Origin: Litorivita pollutaquae
GTDB taxonomy: Bacteria > Pseudomonadota > Alphaproteobacteria > Rhodobacterales > Rhodobacteraceae
Assembly: GCF_003205515.1 (NCBI RefSeq)
Contig: NZ_KZ826492.1
Coordinates: 24,901 to 88,900 of the forward strand
Length of the DNA: 64,000 nt
Direction of reading: 5' to 3'
The stretch's first letter is position 1. Each line of letters opens with the position of its first letter. Positions 28,248-37,518 of this stretch are shown piece after piece. The notes under the pieces are model-generated. The model saw only the letters and a list, made by a program, of their open reading frames with translations, searched no databases and was not told the DNA's origin. Made by a program: the position numbers and the translations under genes.

Positions 28248-28514
28248 CTACGCTTCGCCTGTAACACCATGCTCCAGATCAGTAATTTCTTGCACCTTAC
28301 GGCAAAGAAATTTCCAGATTATGAAGCCGTGCGGATGCAGCGGTAGAAAATCAAAGTCGGCGCGCAAAAGTGGGGCCAAGGCCGTCAAGCAACGGAACCG
28401 GGCAACATGTGGCTCCGGCAGGTGGGGCCACAAATAAAATGCACCGTGGCCCTCCGGCCCCGCGCTCAATGGCTGCAAGGCCGCCATCTTCCCGTCCGGC
28501 AAAGATCGCGTCAT
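28248..28514 (-). CDS. Possible small protein, unsupported by homology
   Basis: A minus-strand frame of 88 codons from ATG 28514 reads as a plausible globular protein (hydrophobic and aromatic residues spread along it, ending FIIWKFLCRKVQEITDLEHG). No ribosome site is seen before the ATG, and the frame stays open further upstream. It fills the gap between miaB and the Hint gene. It may be a real short gene or a GC-driven open frame. Confidence 0.3.
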   Translation of the reverse strand: MTRSLPDGKMAALQPLSAGPEGHGAFYLWPHLPEPHVARFRCLTALAPLLRADFDFLPLHPHGFIIWKFLCRKVQEITDLEHGVTGEA

Positions 28515-28644
28515 TGTGTCGAATGGAGCCGTCAAGGCAGGCAGGGCCTGCACCCCCGCGAAGAAGCGGCTCCGGTGGCGGTTGCTGGCGTGTTGATATC
28601 GGCGCTGTCCGGAAAAACCCCAGCCCGCGCCAAACCGGCAGGCC

Positions 28645-30012
28645 TTACGCCAATATACCGCGCAGAGAATTGCTGCTGCTATCAGTGATCCGCACACGGC
28701 GTATCTCGCCCACGCCTGCGGGGTTATCCCCAACGTGCACCGCATGCAGATATTCAGACTTTCCGACCATCTGCCCTTCATGGCGGCCTTTGCGCTCAAA
28801 CATCACCGAAACCTCGCGCCCGATCATCTCGTCTTGGATGGCGCGTTGCTGCTCGGTCAACAGCCCTTGCAAGCGCGCCAAACGTTCAGCGGCGACAGCG
28901 TCATCCACCAACGGCCGTTCGGCGGCCGGCGTGCCCGGACGGGTGGAGTATTTGAACGAATAGGCCTGCCCGAAACGGACCTCTCGGATCAAATCCAACG
29001 TGGCTTGAAAATCGGCTTCGCTCTCTTCGGGGAACCCGACGATAAAATCCCCGGAGAGCAAAATATCAGGCCGCGCCGCGCGGATACGCTCGATCACCCG
29101 CAAATAGCTTTCGGCGGTATGCGACCGGTTCATCCGTTTCAAAATATGATCGCTGCCCGATTGCACCGGCAGATGCAGGTAGGGCATCAATTTGGCGCAA
29201 GAGCCATGCGCCTCGATCAGATCATCCGTCATGTCATTGGGGTGCGAGGTGGTAAAGCGGATGCGCTCCAACCCGTCGACCTCGTTGAGCGCCCAAATCA
29301 AATCGGCCAAAGACCGCGTGCGCCCGTTCGCGTCCAACCCGTGATAGGCATTCACATTCTGCCCCAAAAGCGTGATCTCGCGCACGCCGCGCTCGACCAG
29401 ATCGCGCGCCTCGCTCAGCACCCGTTCAACCGGGCGCGACACTTCGGCCCCGCGCGTATAGGGCACCACACAGAAGGCACAGAATTTGTCACATCCCTCT
29501 TGCACGGTCAAAAATGCCGCCGGTGCGCGCCGCGCTTTGGGGCGGGCGGCGAGATGCTCGAACTTATCCTCTTGAGGGAAATCGGTATCGATCGCCTTGC
29601 CGCCTTTGCCGGCCTTGGCTTCCAACTCTGGCAACCGGTGATAACTTTGCGGGCCGACGACCAGATCGACCATCGGCTGGCGACGGATGATTTCCTGCCC
29701 CTCGGCCTGCGCCACACACCCGGCCACGCCGATTTTCAAATCCGGATTGGCATCCTTCAAAGGGCGCAACCGCCCCAGATCGTGATACACTTTTTCGGCG
29801 GCGCGCTCGCGAATGTGGCAGGTGTTGAGCAAAATCATATCGGCATCACCCATGTCTTCGGTGGCAACATAGCCCTGCCCGCCCAAAGCCTCTGCCATGC
29901 GCTCGCTATCATAGACGTTCATTTGGCAACCGTAGGTCTTGATAAACAGCTTCTTCGGCGCCGGGGTGTCCGCCGCTGCCTGCTCTGTCTGCCCTGTTTT
30001 CAGATCGCTCAT
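28645..30012 (-). CDS. miaB: tRNA-2-methylthio-N6-dimethylallyladenosine synthase
   Basis: Radical-SAM methylthiotransferase acting on i6A37 of tRNA. The product is 455 aa from ATG 30012 (MSDLKTG). N-terminal UPF0004 domain with cluster cysteines in [17 protein letters not shown] and GVAGCVAQ. Radical SAM cluster [17 protein letters not shown] (C-x3-C-x2-C), LLGQNVNAY, and a C-terminal TRAM domain ending near IRRVRIT. An alternative start 19 codons upstream has no supporting site. Confidence 0.96.
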   Translation of the reverse strand: MSDLKTGQTEQAAADTPAPKKLFIKTYGCQMNVYDSERMAEALGGQGYVATEDMGDADMILLNTCHIRERAAEKVYHDLGRLRPLKDANPDLKIGVAGCVAQAEGQEIIRRQPMVDLVVGPQSYHRLPELEAKAGKGGKAIDTDFPQEDKFEHLAARPKARRAPAAFLTVQEGCDKFCAFCVVPYTRGAEVSRPVERVLSEARDLVERGVREITLLGQNVNAYHGLDANGRTRSLADLIWALNEVDGLERIRFTTSHPNDMTDDLIEAHGSCAKLMPYLHLPVQSGSDHILKRMNRSHTAESYLRVIERIRAARPDILLSGDFIVGFPEESEADFQATLDLIREVRFGQAYSFKYSTRPGTPAAERPLVDDAVAAERLARLQGLLTEQQRAIQDEMIGREVSVMFERKGRHEGQMVGKSEYLHAVHVGDNPAGVGEIRRVRITDSSSNSLRGILA

Positions 30013-30144
30013 CTGCCTAAATCTCGCTCGCCGATGGATGAAAACCGCCGTATACCATATGCGCTGCATCTTGCAATGCGGGCCGAATTAACCGAATTTG
30101 CAAGTCAGCGCGCTACAACGCACCCACCGGCAAGAAAGCGGCAC

Positions 30145-31026
30145 ATGACCTACGACAGCCTCGAGGCATTCCTGAAAGCACAAAAAGCCGCGCCGCTGGT
30201 CGCGCCATCTCTTGGCCCTGCGGCAATGATCTTTGTCGAGGATGACATCGAGGTGGACACCACCCTGCGCCACCACTTGCAAGCCGGATTCAAAACCCTG
30301 CTGGCCTTCATGCCTGACCGCATCACCTTGCCCAAGGACCTCGAAGAGCGTCTCCACCGCATCACCTATGACACACGGCAGCACGGCGCCCTGCCCCATG
30401 CTGTAAACGCGATCATCAAAGCGGCACCAAATACATGGCTTTATTACTGCTATAACGCCGAATACCTGTTCTACCCGTTTTGCGAAAGCCGCGGCATTGG
30501 CGAACTCCTTGCCTTCCACACCGAAGAGCGGCGCAGCGCCCTGCTCACCTATGTTGTCGACCTATACGCCGCCGATCTGGGCGCGCACCCGAATGCCGTC
30601 TCGCTCGAAGACGCCCATCTCGACAAATCCGGCTACTACGCCCTCGCGCGCAGTGACGCCGGCAAAAACGGCCACCCCAAAGAGCGCCAGTTGGATTTTT
30701 TCGGCGGCCTGCGCTGGCGCTTCGAAGAGCACATCCCCGCCAAACGTCGCAAGATCGACCGCATCGCCCTATTCCGCGCCGCGCCGGACCTGACGCTGCG
30801 TGAAGATCACACCTTTAACATCGAAGAATACAACACCTATGCCTGCCCGTGGCACAACAATATCACCGCCACCATCTGTTCGTTCCGCACCGCCAAAGCG
30901 CTCAAGCATAATCCCGGATCGACCTTTGATATCGATACCTTCCGCTGGCACAATTCCACAGCTTTTGAATGGCACTCGCGCCAATTGCTCGATCTGGGCC
31001 TGATGGAACCCGGCCAATGGTTCTGA
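30145..31026 (+). CDS. Conserved protein, possibly glycosyltransferase-family-2-like
   Basis: A 293-aa cytosolic protein from ATG 30145. I recognise the sequence style of a Rhodobacterales family that I recall being annotated as family-2 glycosyltransferase-like, but the usual DxD-type site is not obvious. An acidic stretch VEDDIEVDT is at about 33-41; WLYYCYNAEYLFYPFCESR (about 97-115) sits where a metal-binding DxDE would be expected. HNNITATICSFRTAKAL and RWHNSTAFEWHS near the C-terminus look conserved. It stands alone, divergent from miaB. Confidence 0.6.
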   Translation: MTYDSLEAFLKAQKAAPLVAPSLGPAAMIFVEDDIEVDTTLRHHLQAGFKTLLAFMPDRITLPKDLEERLHRITYDTRQHGALPHAVNAIIKAAPNTWLYYCYNAEYLFYPFCESRGIGELLAFHTEERRSALLTYVVDLYAADLGAHPNAVSLEDAHLDKSGYYALARSDAGKNGHPKERQLDFFGGLRWRFEEHIPAKRRKIDRIALFRAAPDLTLREDHTFNIEEYNTYACPWHNNITATICSFRTAKALKHNPGSTFDIDTFRWHNSTAFEWHSRQLLDLGLMEPGQWF

Positions 31027-31065
31027 GCCGCGCGATTTGAACGACATTTCGCGCCGCTCCCGGCA

Positions 31066-31113
31066 AAAATCGCCGCCCCTTTCTGCTTTCTCTAAATATC
31101 CCCGCCGGAGGCA
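31066..31113. repeat. Small intergenic repeat (copy before irr)
   Basis: Shares AAAATCGCCGC and AAATATCCCCGCCGGAGGCA with the copy at 11224-11275, in the same orientation. Confidence 0.55.
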
Positions 31114-31200
31114 CCCAAACCCCGCCGCGCAAACCGCCGCGGGCGACCCCAAGCCGGACCGCACAAAATCACCTAAGAGCGTTAAAAACGAGCGCTAGGA

Positions 31201-31632
31201 TCAGGTCCGGCGCAGGCGGATCACCACATCCACTTTGGAAATCTGCGCCCCCTCGGGCGCATCCGGCAACCGCGTGATTTCCAACTCGCTCGCGGGCGCG
31301 TCCATCAACTCGGCGCTGTCTTCCCAAAAGAAATGCGGGTGATCGTGGGTGTTGGTGTCGAAATAACTTTTCGAGCCATCCACCATCACCTCTTGCATCA
31401 ATCCGGCGTCACAAAACGCCCGAAGCGTGTTGTACACCGTGGCCAAAGACACCCGCTCGCCGCCCGACTGCACATCGGCAAACAGGCTTTCGGCCGTGAC
31501 ATGACGATGCTCGCCATCGCCTACCAAAAGCGCCGCCAAAGCCATGCGCTGCCGCGTCGGGCGCAATCCTGCGGTCCCGAGCCAATCGCTCGCACGTGCC
31601 TCGAAGGCTTCTGGGGTGACTGTGTCTTTCAT
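31201..31632 (-). CDS. irr: Irr-type Fur-family iron-responsive regulator
   Basis: DNA-binding regulator (143 aa) of iron and heme metabolism in alphaproteobacteria; Irr is degraded or inactivated through heme. Winged helix at about 24-85 (LRPTRQRMALAALL, VSLATVYNTLRAF), dimerisation part with the His cluster THDHPHFFW. The C-terminus lacks Fur's CxxC zinc motif, consistent with Irr over Fur. No N-terminal heme regulatory motif (GCPW) is seen. It diverges from fabA with 189 bp between them. Confidence 0.88.
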   Translation of the reverse strand: MKDTVTPEAFEARASDWLGTAGLRPTRQRMALAALLVGDGEHRHVTAESLFADVQSGGERVSLATVYNTLRAFCDAGLMQEVMVDGSKSYFDTNTHDHPHFFWEDSAELMDAPASELEITRLPDAPEGAQISKVDVVIRLRRT

Positions 31633-31821
31633 CTTCTGCTATATATATCGCGCAACTGCGCCTAATTTCAACGCATATTCGCGCCCCTCGCCAAGAGCCG
31701 CCAATCCCGGGCGCATAGGCCCCGCCAAACCGCGTAAAACCGCGCAATACTTGCGTGAACCAGCCGCGGGATGCTAGAGGAAACCTGACCTTATCCAACT
31801 CAAATAAAGGGGCGCGCCTGA

Positions 31822-32331
31822 ATGGCCCAATATCCGAGCAGCTTTGACAAAGACGATCTTCTGAAATGCGCACGCGGCGAGCTTTTCGGCGAAGGAAATG
31901 CTCAATTGCCCGCCCCGCCCATGCTGATGATGGACCGGATCACCGAAGTATCCGCCGATGGCGGCACCCACGGCAAAGGCCATATCACCGCCGAATTCGA
32001 CATCACGCCGGACCTTTGGTTTTTCGACTGCCATTTCCCCGGCAATCCAATCATGCCCGGATGCCTTGGCCTTGATGGCCTGTGGCAACTCACCGGCTTC
32101 AACCTCGGCTGGCGCGGCTGGCTGGGGCGCGGCTATGCGCTTGGCGTGGGCGAGGTCAAACTGACCGGCATGGTGCGCCCCGACCGCAAAATGCTAACCT
32201 ATAAAATCGACTTCACCAAAGCGATCCAAACCCGCCGCCTGACCATGGGCGTGGCCGATGGCATTGTCGAGGCCGATGGCGAAGTCATCTATCAAGTCAA
32301 AGACATGAAGGTCGCGCTGTCGGAGAGTTAA
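31822..32331 (+). CDS. fabA: 3-hydroxydecanoyl-ACP dehydratase/isomerase
   Basis: Makes and isomerises trans-2-decenoyl-ACP, the branch to unsaturated fatty acids. The product has 169 aa. Catalytic His and Asp lie in [20 protein letters not shown] (about residues 69-88). It works with FabB, encoded 2.2 kb further on after two inserted genes. A long hairpin follows. Confidence 0.96.
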   Translation: MAQYPSSFDKDDLLKCARGELFGEGNAQLPAPPMLMMDRITEVSADGGTHGKGHITAEFDITPDLWFFDCHFPGNPIMPGCLGLDGLWQLTGFNLGWRGWLGRGYALGVGEVKLTGMVRPDRKMLTYKIDFTKAIQTRRLTMGVADGIVEADGEVIYQVKDMKVALSES

Positions 32332-32367
32332 GACAGGCGGCTGAAGAGCCGGCACAAGAATAGTAAA

Positions 32368-32401
32368 CTTCATGCGGGCCATTTGGATTGCCCGCATGAA
32401 G
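32368..32401 (+). terminator. Probable fabA terminator
   Basis: A perfect 12-bp stem (CTTCATGCGGGC, 32368-32379, with GCCCGCATGAAG, 32390-32401) followed by CGTATATTTTA. It separates fabA from the nuclease-like gene. Confidence 0.6.
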
Positions 32402-32426
32402 CGTATATTTTACGGAGTTGAGTTGC

Positions 32427-33017
32427 TTGGAAATCCTCTTATTCATTCTCTTTTTCATCGGTCTTCTGGTTTTCCTTGGCAAGAAATCAAACCGTCCACG
32501 CGGCGGAGGCGCATTGAGACAACGCCCCGTTCAGCGACAGCACACACCACCTCCAAAACCCTTTGAAGCAAAGACGGCAAGTCCGGTTTCGCGCCCAACC
32601 GTGTTGGAGGGGCCGGCATATGTTGTTGATGGCGACACGGTCAGGATACGCAAAACCCAAATAAGGCTCTTCGGCATTGATGCGCCAGAGATGAACCACC
32701 CCTACGGGAACAAGGCCAAATGGGCATTGCTCTCGATGTGCAAGGGACAAATGGTGCGCGCCGAAATCGTCGAAGAAGACGCGCATGGGCGCACCGTGGC
32801 AAAGTGCTACCTGCCAGACGGGCGCGACCTTTCCGCAGAGATGGTTAAAATCGGCATGGCGATAGATTGGCCCAAATTTTCAGGTGGTATCTATCGCAGT
32901 TTGGAAGTGCCTGATGCCCGCAAAAAACTCTGGCTGGCAGATGCGCGCCAAAAAGGGCGCATGCATGTTTGGGAGAAATTCGAAGCGAACCAAAACAAAC
33001 GGTCTTCGGGAAATTAG
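32427..33017 (+). CDS. Membrane-anchored thermonuclease-like (SNase) protein
   Basis: About 196 aa. The N-terminus is a single hydrophobic anchor (ILLFILFFIGLLVFLG), then a basic/Pro linker and a staphylococcal-nuclease fold from about residue 60: VVDGDTVRIRKTQIRLFGIDAPE supplies the metal Asp and active Arg region, and EEDAHGRTVAKCYL the second strand. Starts are TTG: GGAG at 32414-32417 fits TTG 32427 better (9-base spacing) than TTG 32418. Substrate may be DNA or RNA. Inserted between fabA and fabB. Confidence 0.8.
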   Translation: MEILLFILFFIGLLVFLGKKSNRPRGGGALRQRPVQRQHTPPPKPFEAKTASPVSRPTVLEGPAYVVDGDTVRIRKTQIRLFGIDAPEMNHPYGNKAKWALLSMCKGQMVRAEIVEEDAHGRTVAKCYLPDGRDLSAEMVKIGMAIDWPKFSGGIYRSLEVPDARKKLWLADARQKGRMHVWEKFEANQNKRSSGN

Positions 33018-33320
33018 CTGGTGAGGAACGCCGCGCATCTTTGACAGCCTACGAGTGGTTTTCTGACTCTGACCAACGCGCCGCGTCATGCTATCTCGCC
33101 CCAAACGTCACGCATTTTTGTATCAGACCCGACCTTCATTGCAGCGTTTATCTATGCCGGAAGTGCGGGACTTTGTTGCCGTGCGTCATATCTGACCCAA
33201 CGGCTACTCCCAGCCTTAGCCGGACATTAGTTTTCAGCAGTATGTGGCGTTTGTTCGAAACAACGTCAGCTGCGTAAGACATGCGTCACGCCTAAATTCA
33301 CGCAAACAACCAGATGCAAC
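33018..33320. other. Gene-free region between the nuclease-like and DUF2971 genes
   Basis: About 300 bp with no supported frame between two convergent genes. No clear terminator was found. Confidence 0.35.
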
Positions 33321-34244
33321 TCAATCCGCAATTGGCACTATATCGTGATGAAATCCCGAAGTTGATCTCTTTGCCTCCAAAAGTTCCACGTTTGGAAACG
33401 ACTTGGTCAGTTCGATGATTTTGCGCCTGTTCTCAGCAGACATGTTGATGCCCAGTATTACGCCGTCGAGATCATTCAAACCGAACGAGATGTCTTCATA
33501 TGGCGCTGTCTTATTGCGCCCATCACCTGAAGAGATACGCCATTCCTTCTCGTACGACCAAGCCGAGCCCTTGGAATACATCATTCGGTTAATCTGTGCT
33601 CGGTAATTGTCGGTCTGGATGCCAGAGAGAACATTGGAAAAGTGCTCTTCATCTGCAAGAGAAGGAAGTTCTTGTAGGTAATTGATTGAAACAGCCATCC
33701 CGTAAGGGGTATCAAGAGCCGGTATCGATCGCAGCCGGATGACGACCCCGGAATCCTGCTGAGCATAATGAGCCCACATTGGTGGATTTGTTGGATCTTC
33801 GGTAAGACATAGGACTTTCAAGTCTTCCATGTACTCACGAATCTCTCTCTGCGTTTCAGGCAATCTCGCAAGCATCCTTTCGTACCCTTCTTTGACAACG
33901 CCATCAAAGGCTCGAGCAAATTCGTCCTTCGACGCGTATTTTACTGATGATCCTAGAAAGCGCAGTAGTTGCCCAATGCGAGTTTTCTCATTGGGGAGAA
34001 TCTCTCCAGACACAACTTTCCACATCTTCTCATATGAAAGGTCGTCAAGACGCTCTAAGTCCATGTCTAGCCCCATGTCGAATTGAACGTCATACAAATC
34101 ATTGAGTGTCCGGGGTGTCGACCATCTCAAAGTTCGATTTGTCAGGACAATCTCCGCAGTTTCAAAGCTCATATACTTAAAGAAATGCAGTCGATCATTG
34201 TTCCAGCTTGATGGCTTTTTGGGGATCGTTTCATCAAAATTCAT
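33321..34244 (-). CDS. DUF2971 domain-containing protein
   Basis: A 307-aa soluble protein of the DUF2971 family (role unknown). Family features: FFKYMSFETAEIVL and RWSTPRTLNDLYDVQF near the N-terminus, LCLTEDPTNPPMWAHYAQ (about 170-187), and SAWSYEKEWRIS (about 235-246). ATG 34244 has AGGAG seven bases upstream; a TTG two codons earlier is less likely. A+T-rich relative to the fab genes, so probably transferred. DUF2971 genes are often seen in variable, defence-rich loci. Confidence 0.82.
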   Translation of the reverse strand: MNFDETIPKKPSSWNNDRLHFFKYMSFETAEIVLTNRTLRWSTPRTLNDLYDVQFDMGLDMDLERLDDLSYEKMWKVVSGEILPNEKTRIGQLLRFLGSSVKYASKDEFARAFDGVVKEGYERMLARLPETQREIREYMEDLKVLCLTEDPTNPPMWAHYAQQDSGVVIRLRSIPALDTPYGMAVSINYLQELPSLADEEHFSNVLSGIQTDNYRAQINRMMYSKGSAWSYEKEWRISSGDGRNKTAPYEDISFGLNDLDGVILGINMSAENRRKIIELTKSFPNVELLEAKRSTSGFHHDIVPIAD

Positions 34245-34561
34245 GATCAATCTCCTGATTGGATACTAATCAACTAACCTCCAGTGACGACCGAAGCTAT
34301 CAATTTCAACTTTGCAAAGTTCACTATCTGCGCTTATTCGCCGTTTGAATCCACTGCGGCATCTGTTTCAATGAACTCTTTGACACCTCCGCTGCGCTCT
34401 GCGCGAACGGCGGCTATGCTGCATTTTCCCATTTTGGGCCCGTTGATGACGTAAAACTTAAAGCCATCTCACGCCTCACAACCGTCCGGTTTTCCCTATC
34501 CCCTTGCACCTCAATCCCCTGCTGCTCTACAAACGCCTTAAGTTTATAAAAGGAGCACGCC
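34245..34561. other. Region before fabB
   Basis: About 317 bp without a supported gene. It should contain the fabB promoter and, on the other strand, the DUF2971 promoter. An AAAAGGAGCACGCC ribosome site precedes fabB. Confidence 0.4.
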
Positions 34562-35791
34562 ATGCGCCGTGTCGTCGTCACAGGTTTGGGGGTCGTCTCC
34601 TCCATCGGCAACAACGCCCAAGAGGTTCTGACCTCGCTCAAAGCCGGCACCTCCGGTATCACCTTTAATGAAGACATGGCCGAGCACGGCTTTCGCAGCC
34701 AGATCGCGGGCAATGTCAAACTTGACGTGGCCGAACATGTCGACAAACGCACATTGCGGTTCATGGGGCCGGGTGCGGCCTATGCCCATATCGCCATGCG
34801 CCAAGCCATCGCGGATGCGGGGCTTGAGGAAGGCGATGTGATCAACGAGCGCACCGGATTGATCGCAGGATCGGGCGGCCCCTCCACATCGGCGATGTTC
34901 GCGGCGCATCAAACCGCGCTCAAAACCGGCGCGACCAAACGCATCGGGCCGTTTGCCGTGCCCAAATGCATGGGCTCGACGATCTCTGCCAACTTGGCGA
35001 CTGCCTTTAAAATCAAAGGGATCAACTATTCGATCACCTCGGCCTGCTCCACCTCGTTGCATTGCATCGGCAACGCGGCCGAACAGATCATGATGGGCAA
35101 GCAAGACGTGATGTTCGCCGGCGGCGGCGAAGAGCTGGATTGGACCCTGTCGTGCCTGTTCGATGCGATGGGCGCGATGAGCAGCAAATACAACGACACG
35201 CCAACCAAAGCCTCGCGCGCGTTCGATGCGGGCCGTGACGGGTTTGTCATCGGCGGCGGCGGCGGCATTGTGGTTCTCGAAGACCTTGAGCACGCCCTTG
35301 CGCGCGGCGCAAAAATCTACGGCGAAGTCACCGGATACGCCGCCACATCGGATGGCCATGACATGGTCGCCCCCTCGGGCGAGGGCGGCGAACGCGCCAT
35401 GCGCCTTGCGCTGCAATCGCTCGATCCGGCCCGCAAGGTGGGCTACATCAACGCCCATGGCACCTCGACCCCTGTGGGCGATGTCGGCGAAGTCGAAGCC
35501 GTGCGCCGCGTCTTTGGCCAAGGATCTACCCCGTTGATTTCATCCACAAAATCCATGACCGGCCACAGCCAAGGCGCCACCGGCGCGCAAGAGGCGATCT
35601 ATTGCTTGCTTATGTTGGAAAACGATTTCATCGCGCCGTCGATCAATGTCGAAACCCTCGATCCGGCACTTGATGCGGCGGAAATCGCCACCGCCCGCGT
35701 CGACAATGCCGGCCTCGACACGGTGATGACCAACAGCTTTGGCTTTGGCGGCACCAACGGGTCGATGTTGATCTCGAAGTATCTTGGATAA
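34562..35791 (+). CDS. fabB: 3-oxoacyl-ACP synthase I
   Basis: Condensing enzyme that elongates the unsaturated acyl-ACP made by FabA. The product has 409 aa. Catalytic Cys in [13 protein letters not shown] (about 160-172), catalytic His residues in [11 protein letters not shown] and [12 protein letters not shown], and the C-terminal [11 protein letters not shown]. It lies 28 bp before fabI, so the two are co-transcribed. Confidence 0.96.
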   Translation: MRRVVVTGLGVVSSIGNNAQEVLTSLKAGTSGITFNEDMAEHGFRSQIAGNVKLDVAEHVDKRTLRFMGPGAAYAHIAMRQAIADAGLEEGDVINERTGLIAGSGGPSTSAMFAAHQTALKTGATKRIGPFAVPKCMGSTISANLATAFKIKGINYSITSACSTSLHCIGNAAEQIMMGKQDVMFAGGGEELDWTLSCLFDAMGAMSSKYNDTPTKASRAFDAGRDGFVIGGGGGIVVLEDLEHALARGAKIYGEVTGYAATSDGHDMVAPSGEGGERAMRLALQSLDPARKVGYINAHGTSTPVGDVGEVEAVRRVFGQGSTPLISSTKSMTGHSQGATGAQEAIYCLLMLENDFIAPSINVETLDPALDAAEIATARVDNAGLDTVMTNSFGFGGTNGSMLISKYLG

Positions 35792-35819
35792 AGCCCTGAA
35801 ATAGAACGGAATAGTATTG

Positions 35820-36611
35820 ATGTCAGACCTTCTTAAGGGCAAGCGCGGGCTCATCATGGGCGTGGCCAATGAACGCTCGATTGCATGGGGCATTGCCAAA
35901 GCCATGGCCGGCGCCGGCGCGGAATTGGCCTTCACCTACCAAGGCGAAGCCTTCGGCAGCCGCCTTGCGCCGCTCGCCGCCTCGGTGGGCAGCGATTTCA
36001 TGGTCGATGTGGATGTGACGGATGATGCCTCGCTCGACACCGCGTTCGAACAACTTGGCGCGCGCTGGCCGACGATTGATTTCGTCGTCCATGCCATCGC
36101 CTTTTCGGACAAAGCCGAATTGACCGGCCGGTTTTTGAACACCAGCCGCGAGAACTTCAAAAACTCGATGGATATTTCGGCCTATTCCTTGGTCGAAGTC
36201 GCCCGCCGCGCGCATCCTTTGATGGTGGACAACGGCGGCACGCTGTTGACCCTGACATTCCAAGGATCGAATACCGTTGTCCCGAATTACAACGTTATGG
36301 GCGTGGCCAAGGCCGCGTTGGAATCGACCACGCGCTACCTTGCCAATGATCTTGGCCCCGAAGGCATCCGCGTCAATGCGATCTCTCCGGGACCGATGAA
36401 AACCCTTGCCGGGGCGGCGATTGGCGGCGCGCGCAAGACCTACAAACATTCCGAACAAAACGCGCCGTTGCGCGCCAATGCGACGCTCGAAGCTGTGGGC
36501 GGCACCGCCGTTTATCTTGCCTCGGATGCAGGGGCCTGCACCACGGGCGAGATCATCCATGTGGATGGCGGTTATCATGTTTTGGGCATGCCGCAGGGCG
36601 AAAACATATAG
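35820..36611 (+). CDS. fabI: Enoyl-ACP reductase (NADH)
   Basis: Last reduction in fatty-acid elongation. The product is 263 aa from ATG 35820 (MSDLLKGKRG); an overlapping TTG one codon earlier is less likely. SDR fold: GVANERSIAWGIA nucleotide loop (about 14-26), and the FabI catalytic pair Tyr-x6-Lys in NYNVMGVAKAALE. GPMKTLA follows as the substrate loop. A strong terminator ends the fabB-fabI transcript. Confidence 0.95.
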   Translation: MSDLLKGKRGLIMGVANERSIAWGIAKAMAGAGAELAFTYQGEAFGSRLAPLAASVGSDFMVDVDVTDDASLDTAFEQLGARWPTIDFVVHAIAFSDKAELTGRFLNTSRENFKNSMDISAYSLVEVARRAHPLMVDNGGTLLTLTFQGSNTVVPNYNVMGVAKAALESTTRYLANDLGPEGIRVNAISPGPMKTLAGAAIGGARKTYKHSEQNAPLRANATLEAVGGTAVYLASDAGACTTGEIIHVDGGYHVLGMPQGENI

Positions 36612-36625
36612 ACCGATCAAAGATA

Positions 36626-36669
36626 TAAACCCCAATGGGCGCCTCTGATCGGGGCGCCCTTTGGGTTTT
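36626..36669 (+). terminator. Rho-independent terminator of fabI
   Basis: A long interrupted stem (AAACCCC...GGGCGCC with GGCGCCC...GGGTTT) ends in TTTT. Confidence 0.75.
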
Positions 36670-36672
36670 GCG

Positions 36673-37341
36673 TCACTCCTGATCGGCCCTGTCGTCCCCG
36701 CCGCCACTGCTGCTGCCGTCCAGAGTTTTCAACCGGCCGCGCGACCGGACAAGCCCCGATTGAAACCCTTCGCCGTCCCCGAAATCGGTGAACCCCGCAT
36801 AATGGTCATGCCCGCCGTGCAGGTGGCGCGCATGTTTGATCGGGCACCAATAGGCTTCGGTGCGGCTGGCCACTTCGCGCACATATCCGATCAAGCCGTT
36901 GCAATATCCACAATACATGCAGTTCATCTTTTGCAACGCATTGAGATAGGCCAATTGATGCCGGTCTATGGCGATATAATCGCGCCGTGTCACTTTGGGG
37001 ATGCCATAGACCGGAAAGCAAATCGCTTGGTAAATGCTGACAAAGATATCCAGCAATACAAATGGGATAATCAAAGAGTAGATCACCGGCGCCGTGATCA
37101 CCGTCATCGGCCGCGTAGCCCGCAAGAACGCCCAAAGCCGAATGCGCATCGCTCTTTGCCGCCGCTTGGCTTCGGCGCCGAACACCACGCGGCCATTCTC
37201 GACACGATAGGAAAACGCCGCGCGGCGCTTCGCGACTTCCTCTTCCAACTGCGCCTGAAGCGCTTGCATCTTTTGCAAGATACCCTCCATCACCGCATTG
37301 TCTTTGGTCGAGGATTTGGGGCTCTTATCTGTCTTCGGCAT
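36673..37341 (-). CDS. Membrane protein with Cys cluster, family not identified
   Basis: A 222-aa protein from ATG 37341. The N-terminus is charged with a probable coiled coil (MEGILQKMQALQAQLEEEV, residues 18-36). One or two membrane helices follow (about 79-107, VITAPVIYSLIIPFVLLDIF). After them comes NCMYCGYCNG, a C-x2-C-x2-C arrangement, with a fourth Cys in YWCPIKHARHLHGGHDHY, where four His cluster. These could bind a metal or cofactor. The C-terminus is Gly/Asp-rich. Widespread-looking but I cannot name it. Confidence 0.65.
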   Translation of the reverse strand: MPKTDKSPKSSTKDNAVMEGILQKMQALQAQLEEEVAKRRAAFSYRVENGRVVFGAEAKRRQRAMRIRLWAFLRATRPMTVITAPVIYSLIIPFVLLDIFVSIYQAICFPVYGIPKVTRRDYIAIDRHQLAYLNALQKMNCMYCGYCNGLIGYVREVASRTEAYWCPIKHARHLHGGHDHYAGFTDFGDGEGFQSGLVRSRGRLKTLDGSSSGGGDDRADQE

Positions 37342-37464
37342 CGCGGGGACTCCTGTCGCACGGCAGTGTTCTCGCCCGAAGTATAGCGCGCAAACTCTGG
37401 CCGGAGCCAGTTGGTAAAATACCCCCCTTGGCCCCATCTGACCACCGCCGCACCAAACGGGCAC

Positions 37465-37496
37465 AAAAAAGGGGCGTGCCGTTTCCAGCACGCCCC
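37465..37496 (-). terminator. Rho-independent terminator of the FKBP gene
   Basis: GGGGCGTGC pairs with GCACGCCCC; on the minus strand six T follow. Confidence 0.8.
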
Positions 37497-37518
37497 CACG
37501 TTCCATCGTGACCCCGGA

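Noticed and set aside
28735..30144. Upstream in-frame extension of the 30145-31026 gene
   Set aside because: The extension lies antisense to miaB. ATG 30145 gives a product of family-like length.
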